A stretch of 64,000 nt of DNA, taken from positions 62,001 through 126,000 of the forward strand of contig NZ_CP108352.1 of the NCBI RefSeq assembly GCF_036237275.1. Direction: 5' to 3'. Position 1 is the first letter of the stretch; the number at the start of each line of letters is the position of its first letter. The notes beneath the pieces are model-generated. The model was not told the origin of the DNA. It made no database searches and was given only the letters and a program-made list of their open reading frames with translations. Of this stretch, positions 47,840 through 56,498 are shown piece after piece. The stretch comes from Streptomyces sp. NBC_01353. GTDB lineage: Bacteria; Actinomycetota; Actinomycetes; Streptomycetales; Streptomycetaceae. The translations under genes and the position numbers were made by a program.

Positions 47840-47858
47840 TAAGGTAAAGCTAACCTAA
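47840..47858 (-). promoter_or_regulatory. iron box (DtxR/IdeR/DmdR type) for the iron transporter operon
   Basis: TAAGGTAAAGCTAACCTAA on the plus strand; the reverse reads TTAGGTTAGCTTTACCTTA, matching the consensus TTAGGTTAGGCTCACCTAA at 15 of 19 positions. Located in the AT-rich core of the divergent promoter region. Confidence 0.8.
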
Positions 47859-47928
47859 TCGTCAAGGCAGGCTTTGATAACGGACCGGCCGCAAATGAGC
47901 ATCCGGTGACCACACCCCCTCTTCTCGA

Positions 47929-47947
47929 TTAGGAAAGCCTTACCTAC
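47929..47947 (+). promoter_or_regulatory. iron box for the adenylation-acyltransferase gene
   Basis: TTAGGAAAGCCTTACCTAC matches the 19-base DtxR-type consensus at 14 positions. It ends 9 bases before the GTG at 47957, so a bound repressor would cover the promoter and the start of a very short leader. Confidence 0.75.
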
Positions 47948-47956
47948 GATGCGCCC

Positions 47957-50647
47957 GTGACGCTGCTCCCTCCTGCCCCGCTAGCCGGTGGCCACGCCCT
48001 CCCGCTCGCCCACGCCCTCCCGCTCGCCCACGGCCTCGCGCTGCACGGCGAGCGCGCCGCCCTCCTCACAGCCGATGGCGAGGTCTCCTACCGCGAGTTG
48101 GCCCGGCGGGTCGCGGACACCGCCCGACAGCTCGGTCCGGGACGCCGCCTCGTGCTTCTCCCCGCCGCCAACACCGTCGGCGCGCTCGTCGTCCACCTGG
48201 CGGCGCTCTCGTCGGGCCACCCGGTGCTCCTCGTGCCCGGCGACCACCCCGAGGCCGTGGAGTCCCTGACCGCCGCCTACGACCCCGACGTCGTCGTCCA
48301 TTCGGGCACTGGTGAGTGGCGTATCGAGGAGCGGCGGACCGGCTCCGCCCACGACTTCCACCCCGACCTCGCCCTGTTGCTGAGCACGTCCGGTTCGACC
48401 GGTTCGCCGAAGCTGGTCCGGCTCTCGTACGAGAACCTCCAGGCGAACGCCGAGTCGATCGCCACGTACCTCGGCATCCGCGACACGGACCGGGCAGCGA
48501 CGACCCTGCCGATGCACTACTGCTACGGCCTGTCCGTCGTCCACAGCCACCTACTGCGCGGCGCCGGCCTCGTCCTCACCGAACTCTCGGTCGCGGACAC
48601 GTGCTTCTGGGACCTCTTCCACACCGCCCGCGCCACCACCCTCGCCGGAGTCCCGTACACCTTCGACCTTTTGGACCGGGTCGGCTTCGCCGAGATGGAC
48701 CTGCCGCACCTGCGGTACGTCACCCAGGCCGGCGGCCGCCTCTCCCCCGAACGGGTCGCCCAATACGCGGACTTGGGGCAGCGGCGCGGCTGGGATCTCT
48801 TCGTCATGTACGGCCAGACCGAGGCGACCGCCCGCATGGCCTATCTGCCGCCGGAGCTCGTCGCCGAACACCCAGAAGCCATCGGAGTACCGGTACCGGG
48901 CGGGAACTTCTCGCTCGAACCCGTCGATGACGCAGGAGAGGGCGTCGGCGAACTCGTCTACAGCGGGCCGAACGTCATGCTGGGCTACGCCCATGTCCCC
49001 CAGGACCTCGCCCTCGGCCGCACCCTCGACTCCCTGCGCACCGGCGACCTCGCACGGCGCACCGAGAAGGGGCTGTACGAGATAGTCGGGCGCCGCAGCC
49101 GGTTCCTCAAGATCCTCGGACTGAGGATCGACCCGCAGCAGGTCGAGGCGATGCTCGAAAAGCATGGACTCAGCGCGCTCTGCGCCGGCGACGACGAGCG
49201 GCTCGTGCTCGCCGTCGCAGCCAAGCCCGGGTGGGAGGAACGGCGGATCCGAAGACGCGTCGTGGACGAGTGCGGGCTTCCCGCCCGCGCAGTCCACGTC
49301 CACGTCCTGCCCGGCCTTCCCCGCCTGCCATCAGGGAAGCCCGACTATCAGGCCGTTCGCGCACTGCACAAGACAGCCGACCGACCCGTCACCGGCGAGT
49401 CGGACCAGGACCAACTGTGCGCCCTCTACGCGAAGATCCTGGACCGTCCGGACGTGACGCCGGACAGCACGTTCGTGGGGCTCGGCGGCGACTCCCTCTC
49501 GTACGTCGAGATGTCACTCCACCTCGAAGAGCGCCTCGGACATCTGCCGGCCAACTGGCACACCACACCGATCCGTACCCTCCAAGCCCCCGAACGGAAA
49601 TCCCCCTCCCGAGTCCGGGCCCTGGAGACCAGCGTCGCCCTGCGCGCGGTGGCGATCGTGTGCATCGTCGGCTCGCACGTCCGGCTCTTCGAGATCCGGG
49701 GCGGGGCGCATCTGCTGCTCGCGGTGGCCGGTTTCAACTTCGCCCGCTTCCTCCTCACCTCCGCCGAGCGCCGCGAACGCGTCCGCCGTACGGGGCGGAG
49801 TATCGCGCGCATCGCGCTGCCGTGCATGGCCTGGACCGCCTTCGCGATCCTGATCGGCGCCGACTACGACCTGACCAACCTCCTCCTGCTGCACAACGCC
49901 CTCTTCCCGCAGGACATGGGACCGGGACTCCACCTGTGGTTCGTGGAAGCACTCGTCTACATCCTGCTGGCCACCCTCGCGCTGCTGGCCCTGCCAGCCG
50001 TCGACCGGGCGGAACGACGCTTCCCGTACGGCCTCCCACTGACGCTCGTCGCACTCGGCCTTCTCACCCGCTACGAACTGATCGGCCTACCCGAGCGCTC
50101 CCAGATCACCGACGCGGTCACCGTCTTCTGGCTCTTCGCCCTGGGCTGGGCCGCCGCCAAGTCCCGCACGGCGCCCCATCGACTGCTCGTCACACTGGCC
50201 GCGCTGACCACGGTCCCCGGATTCTTTCCCGGCGAACCCCGACGCGAGGCCTTCGTCCTCGTCGGCTTCCTCCTGCTCGCATGGTTCCCGACACTGCCGA
50301 GCCACCACCGGGTGAACCAGGCGGCGGGACTCCTTGCCGCCAGTTCGCTGGCCATCTACCTGACGCACTGGCAGATCTACCCGATCCTGGACGACATCTC
50401 CGAGCCCCTGTCGCTCACTACCGCCATCCTCTTCGGCATCGCCTACGCCAAGGGGACCGACCGCCTGATCCGGAAACTGCCACCGCTGTCCAGGCTCGCC
50501 TCGACGCGCCGGGGCCGCCGCCCAAAGAACACCTCAACAATCACGGAGCGCAGCCGGGACGATCGCGACTTCCCAGCACTGCTACCAGCTGCCGGAGTGT
50601 TCGGCTCGCGGCAGGACCGGAGCACGGATTCTGATCGAGGTCGGTGA
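47957..50647 (+). CDS. adenylation domain - carrier protein - membrane acyltransferase-3 fusion
   Basis: 896 residues. The adenylation domain (1-~480) has STSGSTGSPKLVRLS, VMYGQTEATARM, RTGDLARRTEKGLYEIVGRR and PRLPSGKPDY. A carrier domain at ~485-555 has the phosphopantetheine site GLGGDSLSYVEM with Ser near 512. From ~555 an acyltransferase-3 domain has about ten helices, starting with VALRAVAIVCIVGSHVRL. Prediction: an acyl or amino acid is activated, held on the carrier and passed to an acceptor at the membrane. No ribosome binding site is visible, so it may be leaderless. The last ~30 residues overlap an IS110 scrap, so the native C-terminus may have ended near 50560. An iron box suggests induction in iron starvation. 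Confidence 0.85.
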   Translation: MTLLPPAPLAGGHALPLAHALPLAHGLALHGERAALLTADGEVSYRELARRVADTARQLGPGRRLVLLPAANTVGALVVHLAALSSGHPVLLVPGDHPEAVESLTAAYDPDVVVHSGTGEWRIEERRTGSAHDFHPDLALLLSTSGSTGSPKLVRLSYENLQANAESIATYLGIRDTDRAATTLPMHYCYGLSVVHSHLLRGAGLVLTELSVADTCFWDLFHTARATTLAGVPYTFDLLDRVGFAEMDLPHLRYVTQAGGRLSPERVAQYADLGQRRGWDLFVMYGQTEATARMAYLPPELVAEHPEAIGVPVPGGNFSLEPVDDAGEGVGELVYSGPNVMLGYAHVPQDLALGRTLDSLRTGDLARRTEKGLYEIVGRRSRFLKILGLRIDPQQVEAMLEKHGLSALCAGDDERLVLAVAAKPGWEERRIRRRVVDECGLPARAVHVHVLPGLPRLPSGKPDYQAVRALHKTADRPVTGESDQDQLCALYAKILDRPDVTPDSTFVGLGGDSLSYVEMSLHLEERLGHLPANWHTTPIRTLQAPERKSPSRVRALETSVALRAVAIVCIVGSHVRLFEIRGGAHLLLAVAGFNFARFLLTSAERRERVRRTGRSIARIALPCMAWTAFAILIGADYDLTNLLLLHNALFPQDMGPGLHLWFVEALVYILLATLALLALPAVDRAERRFPYGLPLTLVALGLLTRYELIGLPERSQITDAVTVFWLFALGWAAAKSRTAPHRLLVTLAALTTVPGFFPGEPRREAFVLVGFLLLAWFPTLPSHHRVNQAAGLLAASSLAIYLTHWQIYPILDDISEPLSLTTAILFGIAYAKGTDRLIRKLPPLSRLASTRRGRRPKNTSTITERSRDDRDFPALLPAAGVFGSRQDRSTDSDRGR
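47993..48028 (+). repeat. in-frame 18-bp tandem duplication
   Basis: CACGCCCTCCCGCTCGCC occurs twice in direct succession, giving HALPLA twice near the N-terminus of the adenylation protein, with a third partial unit after it. Confidence 0.8.
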
Positions 50648-50731
50648 CGGCAGCACCTTCCCGACCGCCGGCCACCTCGCCGCCTACGCCGGACTCGCGC
50701 CCGCGACCCGCAGGGTCCTCAATCCGCTGTG
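50560..50731 (+). pseudogene. IS110-family transposase fragment
   Basis: Forward reading gives TGARILIEVGDGSTFPTAGH and LAAYAGLAPATRRVLNPL, the conserved C-terminal transposase-20 region of IS110/IS116 elements, with an upstream part in another frame (LLPAAGVFGS). It stops at 50729-50731 and is followed at once by the truncated xanthine-dehydrogenase gene. It is the likely cause of that truncation. Confidence 0.8.
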
Positions 50732-52471
50732 AACAGCCATCTCGGAGGGCACGAAGCACGGCTGAGCGGTCGTCATCCTCGTCTCTATACCCCCGCGGAG
50801 GCGAACGGCGGCCACCCGGCCGTACGTGAACGGGGGGACTTCGACACGGCGTTCGCCGCGTCCCCCGTCCGCGTCGACGCCACGTACACCATGAGCGCCC
50901 TGCACAACCATCCGATGGAACCGCACTCCGCCACGGCGTGGTGGGACGACGACCACCTGACCGTGCGCGACTCCAGTCAGGGTTCAACGACCGTACGGAA
51001 CACCCTGTCCCGGTTGTTCCGGCTGTCCGCAGCGGACGTCACCGTCGTCTCGGACTATGTCGGCGGCGGCTTCGGCTCCAAGGGCACCCCACGCCCGCAC
51101 GTCGTCTTGGCCGCGATGGCCGCTCGGCACACCGGGCGCCCGGTCAAGCTGGCGCTCCCCCGGCGGGAGCTCGCCGCGGTCGTCGGCCATCGCGCCCCCA
51201 CCATTCAGCGCGTCCGGATCGGCGCAGGCGCCGACGGTGTGATCAGCGCACTCGCGCACGAGGTCGTCACCCAGACGTCGACGGTCAAGGAGTTCGTCGA
51301 ACAGGCCGCCGTCCCCGCCCGCACTATGTACACCTCCCCGCACAGCCGCACGACCCACCAGGTGGTGGCGCTGGACGTGCCAACCCCGTCCTGGATGCGC
51401 GCCCCTGGTGAGGCGTCCGGCATGTACGCCCTCGAGTCGGCCATGGACGAACTCGCCCTGGCCACGGGGGTCGACCCGGTGGACCTGCGGCTGCGCAACG
51501 AACCGGACAGGGAACCCGACAGCGGCAACCCCTTCAGCAGCCGGAACCTCGCGGGGTGTCTGCGCGAGGGTGCCCGGCGTTTCGGCTGGGAGAGGCGCGA
51601 TCCCCGACCCGGCGTCCGCCGTGAGGAGGACCGGTTGGTGGGTACGGGTGTGGCGGCGGCCACCTATCCCTATCTCCTCAGTCCTTCCAGGGCCTCCGCG
51701 CACGCCGCACCGGACGGAAGCTACGTCGTGCGGCTCAACGCCACTGACATCGGCACCGGGGCACGCACCGTGCTCGCGCAGATCGCCGCCGAGGCGCTCG
51801 GAGCGCCGCTGGATGCGGTACGCGTCGACCTCGGCAGCAGCGCACTGCCCGATGCTCCCCTCGCGGGCGGTTCCTCAGGGACGGCTTCCTGGGGCTGGTC
51901 CGTCCACGAAGCCTGTACCGCACTTGCCGGAAAGCTGCGCGCCCACTCCGGCGCGCTGCCACCCAGGGGCGTGTCCGCCTCCGCCGATACCGAGGAGGAA
52001 GCAGGGCGGGAATCCCCTTACGCACGCCACGCGTTCGGCGCGCACTTCGCGGAGGTCTGGGTGGACACGGTGACGGGCGAGGTACGCGTCAGCCGCCTGC
52101 TTGGGGTCTACGCCGCCGGCCGCATCCTCAACCCCCTCACCGCGCGGTCCCAGTTCATCGGCGGCATGACGATGGGGATCGGCATGGCCCTGACCGAGGC
52201 GAGCACCATGGATCCCACATTCGGGGACTACGCGGAGCGCGACCTGGCCTCCTACCACGTGCCCGTCTCCGCCGACGTGCCGGCCATCGAAGCACACTGG
52301 TTGGAGGAGGAAGATCCCCACCTAAATCCGATGGGCAGCAAGGGCATCGGAGAGATCGGCATCGTCGGCACAGCGGCGGCGATCGCCAACGCCGTCCACC
52401 ACGCGGTGGGAGTACGGCTGCGGGATCTTCCCCTGACTCCGGACCGGCTCCTGCCCCACCTGCCGGGCTGA
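50729..52471 (+). CDS. xanthine-dehydrogenase-family molybdopterin-binding subunit, 5'-truncated
   Basis: 580 residues; intact large subunits have 700 or more. Typical features: NHPMEPHSATAWWDDDHLTV, the cofactor loop GGGFGSKGTPRPH, LNATDIGTGARTVLAQIAAE and the catalytic-Glu region MGSKGIGEIGIVGTAAAIAN. Recognisable sequence begins at about residue 15; the N-terminal domain is replaced by IS110 sequence, and the GTG start is by default. No FAD or iron-sulfur subunit genes are adjacent. Probably inactive or altered. Confidence 0.8.
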   Translation: MNSHLGGHEARLSGRHPRLYTPAEANGGHPAVRERGDFDTAFAASPVRVDATYTMSALHNHPMEPHSATAWWDDDHLTVRDSSQGSTTVRNTLSRLFRLSAADVTVVSDYVGGGFGSKGTPRPHVVLAAMAARHTGRPVKLALPRRELAAVVGHRAPTIQRVRIGAGADGVISALAHEVVTQTSTVKEFVEQAAVPARTMYTSPHSRTTHQVVALDVPTPSWMRAPGEASGMYALESAMDELALATGVDPVDLRLRNEPDREPDSGNPFSSRNLAGCLREGARRFGWERRDPRPGVRREEDRLVGTGVAAATYPYLLSPSRASAHAAPDGSYVVRLNATDIGTGARTVLAQIAAEALGAPLDAVRVDLGSSALPDAPLAGGSSGTASWGWSVHEACTALAGKLRAHSGALPPRGVSASADTEEEAGRESPYARHAFGAHFAEVWVDTVTGEVRVSRLLGVYAAGRILNPLTARSQFIGGMTMGIGMALTEASTMDPTFGDYAERDLASYHVPVSADVPAIEAHWLEEEDPHLNPMGSKGIGEIGIVGTAAAIANAVHHAVGVRLRDLPLTPDRLLPHLPG

Positions 52472-52875
52472 ATCGCGCTGTGCACTCGGAAATCGTCGCC
52501 CCCGATGACGACTCCTGGGCGGTGGCGCCGGGCGCGGTGATGGCACCGTTCTCGTGCACGGCTGCCGGGACGTCTGGGCTGAGCTCGAAGACCTTCACGA
52601 CCGCTGGAATCGGGCTGGCCGCCCAGGACACCTACACGGTTGAACTCCCCGCTGAGGTGGGCCGCAGTTCGTCACCTCCGGCAATGGGCGGAACGCGCTC
52701 GCCACCCTTCCCTCGGCAGACGCCTTGACTTCGTCCTCTCGGACTTCTCGACGAGCAGTGGCTCGTCCTCTGCCGCGATCAACGTGCCCCCGAGGCCGAG
52801 CCCGGGGGGCTGCCGGCGCCTACGTCCTCGACGCGCCGTCCGGCGGGCTCGCGGCATGCGCACTCGGACTCATCA
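52472..52875 (+). pseudogene. frameshifted remnant and spacer
   Basis: Between 52640 and 52919 a protein is spread over three frames: RQWAERARHPSLGRRLDFVL, then FLDEQWLVLCRDQRAPEAEP, then GAYVLDAPSGGLAACALGLI ending at TGA 52917-52919. About 90 residues, family unknown. 52480-52640 shows no supported gene. Confidence 0.35.
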
Positions 52876-53790
52876 TCATCGATGCGACGATCCGCCGGGC
52901 CGCGCACGCGGGAGAGTGACCGCGCCCGGTGGGGCAGGCGACATCGCCCAGCGGATCCCCGCGGTCGCCAGCCCGCCGCCCACCCGCGCGGCCGCCCTCG
53001 CCGGCCGGTTGAGCGAGGGAAGACCCAGCTGCCCACGCGCCCACGACGGCAGCAGCTCCACCGCACCCGCCGCGAGCAGCGCGTACGGTGGCCGGGCCTG
53101 CCAGGGGATCGGGGGACTCAACAGCAAGAACCGGGCGGTCTCCCGAGCTTCGCGGGTCCCGTAGAGCTCGCCACGGTACGCCTCCAGCTGGCGCGCCAGC
53201 TCGGCCAGGCTCCGGGGCGGTCGCTCCACGCCCAGTTCCTCCGCGATCCGGGCCGTGTCCGCCACATAGCCGTCGTAGCCCGCGGGGTCGAGCGGGGACG
53301 CCCCATAACTCTGGTGCGCCCGCAGGAAACTGTCGACCTCGGCCACATGTACCCAGCCCAGCAGATACGGATCGGACGCATGGTACGCCCGGCCGTCCGG
53401 CGCCGTCCCTCGCACCCTCTCGTGGACCGCACGGACGCGCTCCACCGCGCACCGTGCGTCACTGGCCGTACCGAACGTTGTGACCGCGAGAAACGTACTG
53501 GTCCGCTGCAGCCTGCCCCACGGGTCGCCCCGGAACCCCGAATGGGCCGCCACGGCCGCCATGGCCAGCGGGTGCAGCGACTGCAGCAGCAGCGCTGTCA
53601 GACCCCCGGCGAACATCGCCGCGTCGCCGTGGACTGTACGGATCGGGCGGTCCGGGCCGAACCACCGGGGCCCAGGCGTCTCGTGGATGCGGGCACGCGT
53701 CCTCTCGCCCGAAGGGCCGGCGACTCGCCGGAAGAGCTCGCTGCCGAGCCGTTCCCTCAGGTCGTCCACGGTGGGAGGCGGCCATCCCAT
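52876..53790 (-). CDS. oxygenase MpaB family (DUF2236) protein
   Basis: 304 residues from ATG 53790. DUF2236/MpaB features: RTVHGDAAMFAGGLTALLLQ, SLHPLAMAAVAAHSGFRGDP, then RTSTFLAVTTFGTASDAR and YLLGWVHVAEVDSFLRAHQ. Family members include heme-dependent enzymes acting on prenyl or polymer chains, with conserved Arg and His around a b-type heme. Substrate unknown. Its 3' end overlaps the last bases of the remnant on the other strand. Confidence 0.85.
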   Translation of the reverse strand: MGWPPPTVDDLRERLGSELFRRVAGPSGERTRARIHETPGPRWFGPDRPIRTVHGDAAMFAGGLTALLLQSLHPLAMAAVAAHSGFRGDPWGRLQRTSTFLAVTTFGTASDARCAVERVRAVHERVRGTAPDGRAYHASDPYLLGWVHVAEVDSFLRAHQSYGASPLDPAGYDGYVADTARIAEELGVERPPRSLAELARQLEAYRGELYGTREARETARFLLLSPPIPWQARPPYALLAAGAVELLPSWARGQLGLPSLNRPARAAARVGGGLATAGIRWAMSPAPPGAVTLPRARPGGSSHR

Positions 53791-53949
53791 GCGGTCAGTA
53801 TGCGCCCGCGAGGGCGGAACTCGCCGGGCACGGCCAGCACCGCTACAGGACGTCAGCGACCGTGAACAATCCGCGCTTATGTGAAATCAGCCCGCACCCA
53901 CCCGCCGAGCGGCCGCTGTCCTGGGCAGGCCAGGCGATACAACGAAACC

Positions 53950-54363
53950 GCGACCTATGTCGTCCAGAGCGCGTGCAGGTCGGCGTCCGAGAGACGCGCC
54001 GGATCGTAGGCGAATACCAGCTCACCGGGGAGGACGTCCTGAGCACGCGCTACTTCGATGACGCCATCGCCCGTGGCGCGTATCCCGTGGACATCCACAA
54101 TCCCAGCGGCCGCGGAACCACGCTCGAGCGGCTGCCACGCGGCGGCCTACGACATCCCCTTGCGGTGCCTCCTCCCTCGCGATGTGGAGCGGGTCCTCGT
54201 CGCCGGCCGCTGCATCTCGGGTGACCACGTCGCCCACTAGTCCTCGGGGCAAGCCGCCGGTGTCTGCGCGGCTCTCGCCGCGAGCCACGGCACTATGCCC
54301 AGTGACATCGCGGTGAGCGAGGTTCAGCGCGAACTCCGTGCGCAGGGCGCCAGCCTCACGTGA
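53950..54363 (+). pseudogene. FAD-dependent oxidoreductase, C-terminal fragment with frameshifts
   Basis: Reads VGVRETRRIVGEYQLTGEDV and IARGAYPVDIHNPSGRGTTL, then in another frame YDIPLRCLLPRDVERVLVAG and RCISGDHVAH to a TAG at 54238-54240, and GQAAGVCAALAASHGTMP and VSEVQRELRAQGAS to TGA 54361-54363. This is the C-terminal third of FAD-dependent oxidoreductases of the 'FAD-dependent/DUF' type. The FAD-binding N-terminus is missing. Confidence 0.75.
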
Positions 54364-54598
54364 GCTTCCCATCCATTGGTGGCCTGCACCTCCGCCGCCT
54401 CGGCCGCGACTACGAGGCACATCCGCTCACTCCGAGGCCACGATCAAGGTGATGGGGCCCGACCTCATGCGCATCTGCGCACTTCGGTTCAGTGCCAGGC
54501 GGGTGAAGAAGACCTTTCCCATGGTCGCGTCCGGCCGCCGGTCGGCGCCGCGGCTGGAAGATGGCCTGCGACCCTCACCCCTTCCGCCAGGAGATTCC

Positions 54599-54874
54599 GT
54601 GCTGGAACGCAGGCAGCTCAAGGACCGCACTCACGTCACGTTCGTCCTGCCGGCCGACACGCCTCCCGGCCCGGTCAGTGTGGTGGGTGATTTCAACGAT
54701 TGGCAGCCCGGCGCCCACCCCCTGGTGCCTCGCGAGGACGGGACGCGTGCCGTCACCGTGGTCCTGTCTGGCAAGAGCGTGCACTCCTTCCGCTACCTGG
54801 CCGCAGGTGACTACTGGTTCGACGAGGACCACGCCGACGGCCACGACGGCATCAACAGCCGCCTGCATACCTGA
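54599..54874 (+). CDS. isolated CBM48/isoamylase N-terminal-like domain protein
   Basis: 91 residues from GTG 54599 with AGGAG upstream. Consists almost wholly of an early-set beta-sandwich: THVTFVLPADTPPGPVSVVG, DFNDWQPGAHPLVPREDG, FRYLAAGDYWFDEDHADGHD. The 'GDFNDW' motif is that of glycogen-branching-enzyme and AMPK glycogen-binding domains. It may bind glucans or regulate a partner enzyme. Located beside a CBS-domain gene; both types recur in stress gene clusters. Confidence 0.85.
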   Translation: MLERRQLKDRTHVTFVLPADTPPGPVSVVGDFNDWQPGAHPLVPREDGTRAVTVVLSGKSVHSFRYLAAGDYWFDEDHADGHDGINSRLHT

Positions 54875-54973
54875 GTCGAACCTGGATGAGCGAGCACCCG
54901 CTCGGTGCGCGTTCACGCGATCACCGGTCCAAGAGCACGGGCACCAATGACACTTACCAAGAGGAACGGTCGG

Positions 54974-55390
54974 ATGACCACGGCTCGCGAGATCATGACG
55001 GAGGGCGCCGAGTGCATCGGCGCCGAGGAGACGGTCCTTGAAGCCGCGAAGAAGATGACGCAGATGGGCCTCGGCGCGCTGCCGATCTGCGGCACGGACG
55101 ACAGGCTCCAGGGCATGCTCACCGACCGCGACATCGTCGTGAAGGTCCTGGGAGCCGGCAAAGACCCCGCCCAATGCAAAGCCGGAGTGCTCGCGCAAGG
55201 CGAAGCGGTCACGATCGGCGCAGACGACGACGCAGCCGAGATCCTGCGCACCATGGCGGACCACCAGGTACGGCGTCTGCCGGTCATCCACGGCCACCGT
55301 CTCGTGGGCATGGTCGCCCAGGCAGACGTCGCCCGCGCCCTGCCCGACCCGCAGGTCGGCGACCTCCTCGAGGCCCTCGCCGTCAACTGA
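54974..55390 (+). CDS. CBS-domain pair protein
   Basis: 138 residues from ATG 54974 (GAGGAA 7 bases upstream). Two CBS motifs fill the protein: AREIMTEGAECIGAEETVLE..LPICGTDDRLQGMLTDRDIV and VTIGADDDAAEILRTMADHQ..VRRLPVIHGHRLVGMVAQADV. It is similar in size and plan to mycobacterial hypoxic response protein 1. Likely senses adenine nucleotides or another ligand. Confidence 0.9.
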   Translation: MTTAREIMTEGAECIGAEETVLEAAKKMTQMGLGALPICGTDDRLQGMLTDRDIVVKVLGAGKDPAQCKAGVLAQGEAVTIGADDDAAEILRTMADHQVRRLPVIHGHRLVGMVAQADVARALPDPQVGDLLEALAVN

Positions 55391-55475
55391 CCCTTCGTGC
55401 AACGATCCGCTGGAGGGTCGGATCGGGCAGCGACCTCGGAACACCCCGGGTAAACGGACGGCGCCCTGCCGGGAC

Positions 55476-56498
55476 TCACCCGGCCGCCTCGGCAGGACCC
55501 TGCCCGAACTGCGGGACATCCTCGACCGTGGCGTCCAGGCGCAGCCGTTTGAAGCGCATCGGGTGCCGGTGGACGCCGCCTCGGTCGACGGCGGTGTCGG
55601 CGCTGATCTCCGCGACGAGATCGGGGCGAACGAGGGTCACATCCAGGATGTCTCGGCTGCCCCATGCCGAGGCGAACCGCATACCGGTCCATGGGTGTTC
55701 GGGGTCGGCTGCGCTCACGTTCCCGCCCACCAGGCGGGCCGCCTCCGGGCGCAGCGGGGCTGTGCGGCCGATCGGGCGGAGGTGGCCGTGGGGGTCGTAG
55801 CGGCCAAGGACGAGGATCTGCGGTCTGGCAGGGGTGCCGGTGATGGCACCGATGATTGCTTCGGTGGTGTCCCGGCGCCTCAGTTTGTACCAGCCTCTGT
55901 ATCCCGGGCGGTAGGGCTGGTTCATGGCTTTGACCACAATGCCTTCGACGCCGGACACCTCTGTCCAGGAATCCAGCCATTCTTGGGCCGTGGCCAGTTC
56001 CGTTGTCATGGGACACAGCGTCCAGGGGGCCGACAGCCTGCGCGTGGTGAACAGGGCTTCCAGCCGGGCGCGGCGCTGTATGTAGGGGTAGTTCGTCAGC
56101 TCCATTCCGTCCTGCTGCAGGATGTCGAAGGCGATGAAGAATGCGGGCAGTGACGCGGCCAGCCCTCGCGCGTGGCGGCCGCGGGCGCGGGCCCGGCTCT
56201 GCAACCCCTCGAACGACAGCCGGCCGGCCCGGGCGTCCCAGACAACCAGCTCCCCGTCAAGAACCAGGCCGTCGGGCAGCCAATCGGCGGCGGCAACGAG
56301 GTCGGGAAACCGGTCTTGGATCAGTACCCCCCGCCGCGTCTGCACCAGCACGCGACTTCCCGGCCCGGACGGGGTGAACAGCAGCGCCCGGTGACCGTCG
56401 AACTTCTGCTCAAACGCCAGCGCGCCCAGCACACCGGAGCCCGGCACCGACTCCACCGCCTCCGCCAGCATCGGCTCCACCGGTGGCCGCAACATCAC
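55476..56498 (-). CDS. ATP-dependent DNA ligase (LigC/LigD ligase type)
   Basis: 340 residues. The adenylation lysine is Lys32 in EQKFDGHRALL. Further ligase motifs: RRGVLIQDRFPDLV, LDGELVVWD, AFFIAFDILQQDG, EGIVVKAMNQPYRPGYRGWYK (motif IV-V region). The OB-fold C-terminus carries LVGGNVSAADPEHPWTGMRF and FKRLRLDATVEDVPQFG. Such ligases take part in non-homologous end joining or base-excision repair in actinobacteria; no Ku gene is seen here. ATG 56498 or the next Met can serve as start. Confidence 0.9.
   Translation of the reverse strand: MMLRPPVEPMLAEAVESVPGSGVLGALAFEQKFDGHRALLFTPSGPGSRVLVQTRRGVLIQDRFPDLVAAADWLPDGLVLDGELVVWDARAGRLSFEGLQSRARARGRHARGLAASLPAFFIAFDILQQDGMELTNYPYIQRRARLEALFTTRRLSAPWTLCPMTTELATAQEWLDSWTEVSGVEGIVVKAMNQPYRPGYRGWYKLRRRDTTEAIIGAITGTPARPQILVLGRYDPHGHLRPIGRTAPLRPEAARLVGGNVSAADPEHPWTGMRFASAWGSRDILDVTLVRPDLVAEISADTAVDRGGVHRHPMRFKRLRLDATVEDVPQFGQGPAEAAG

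Noticed and set aside
52155-52631. Minus-strand frame overlapping the end of the xanthine-dehydrogenase gene
   Set aside because: Its first ~50 residues look fairly natural, but most of it is antisense to a clear enzyme domain, and no start signal or family supports it.
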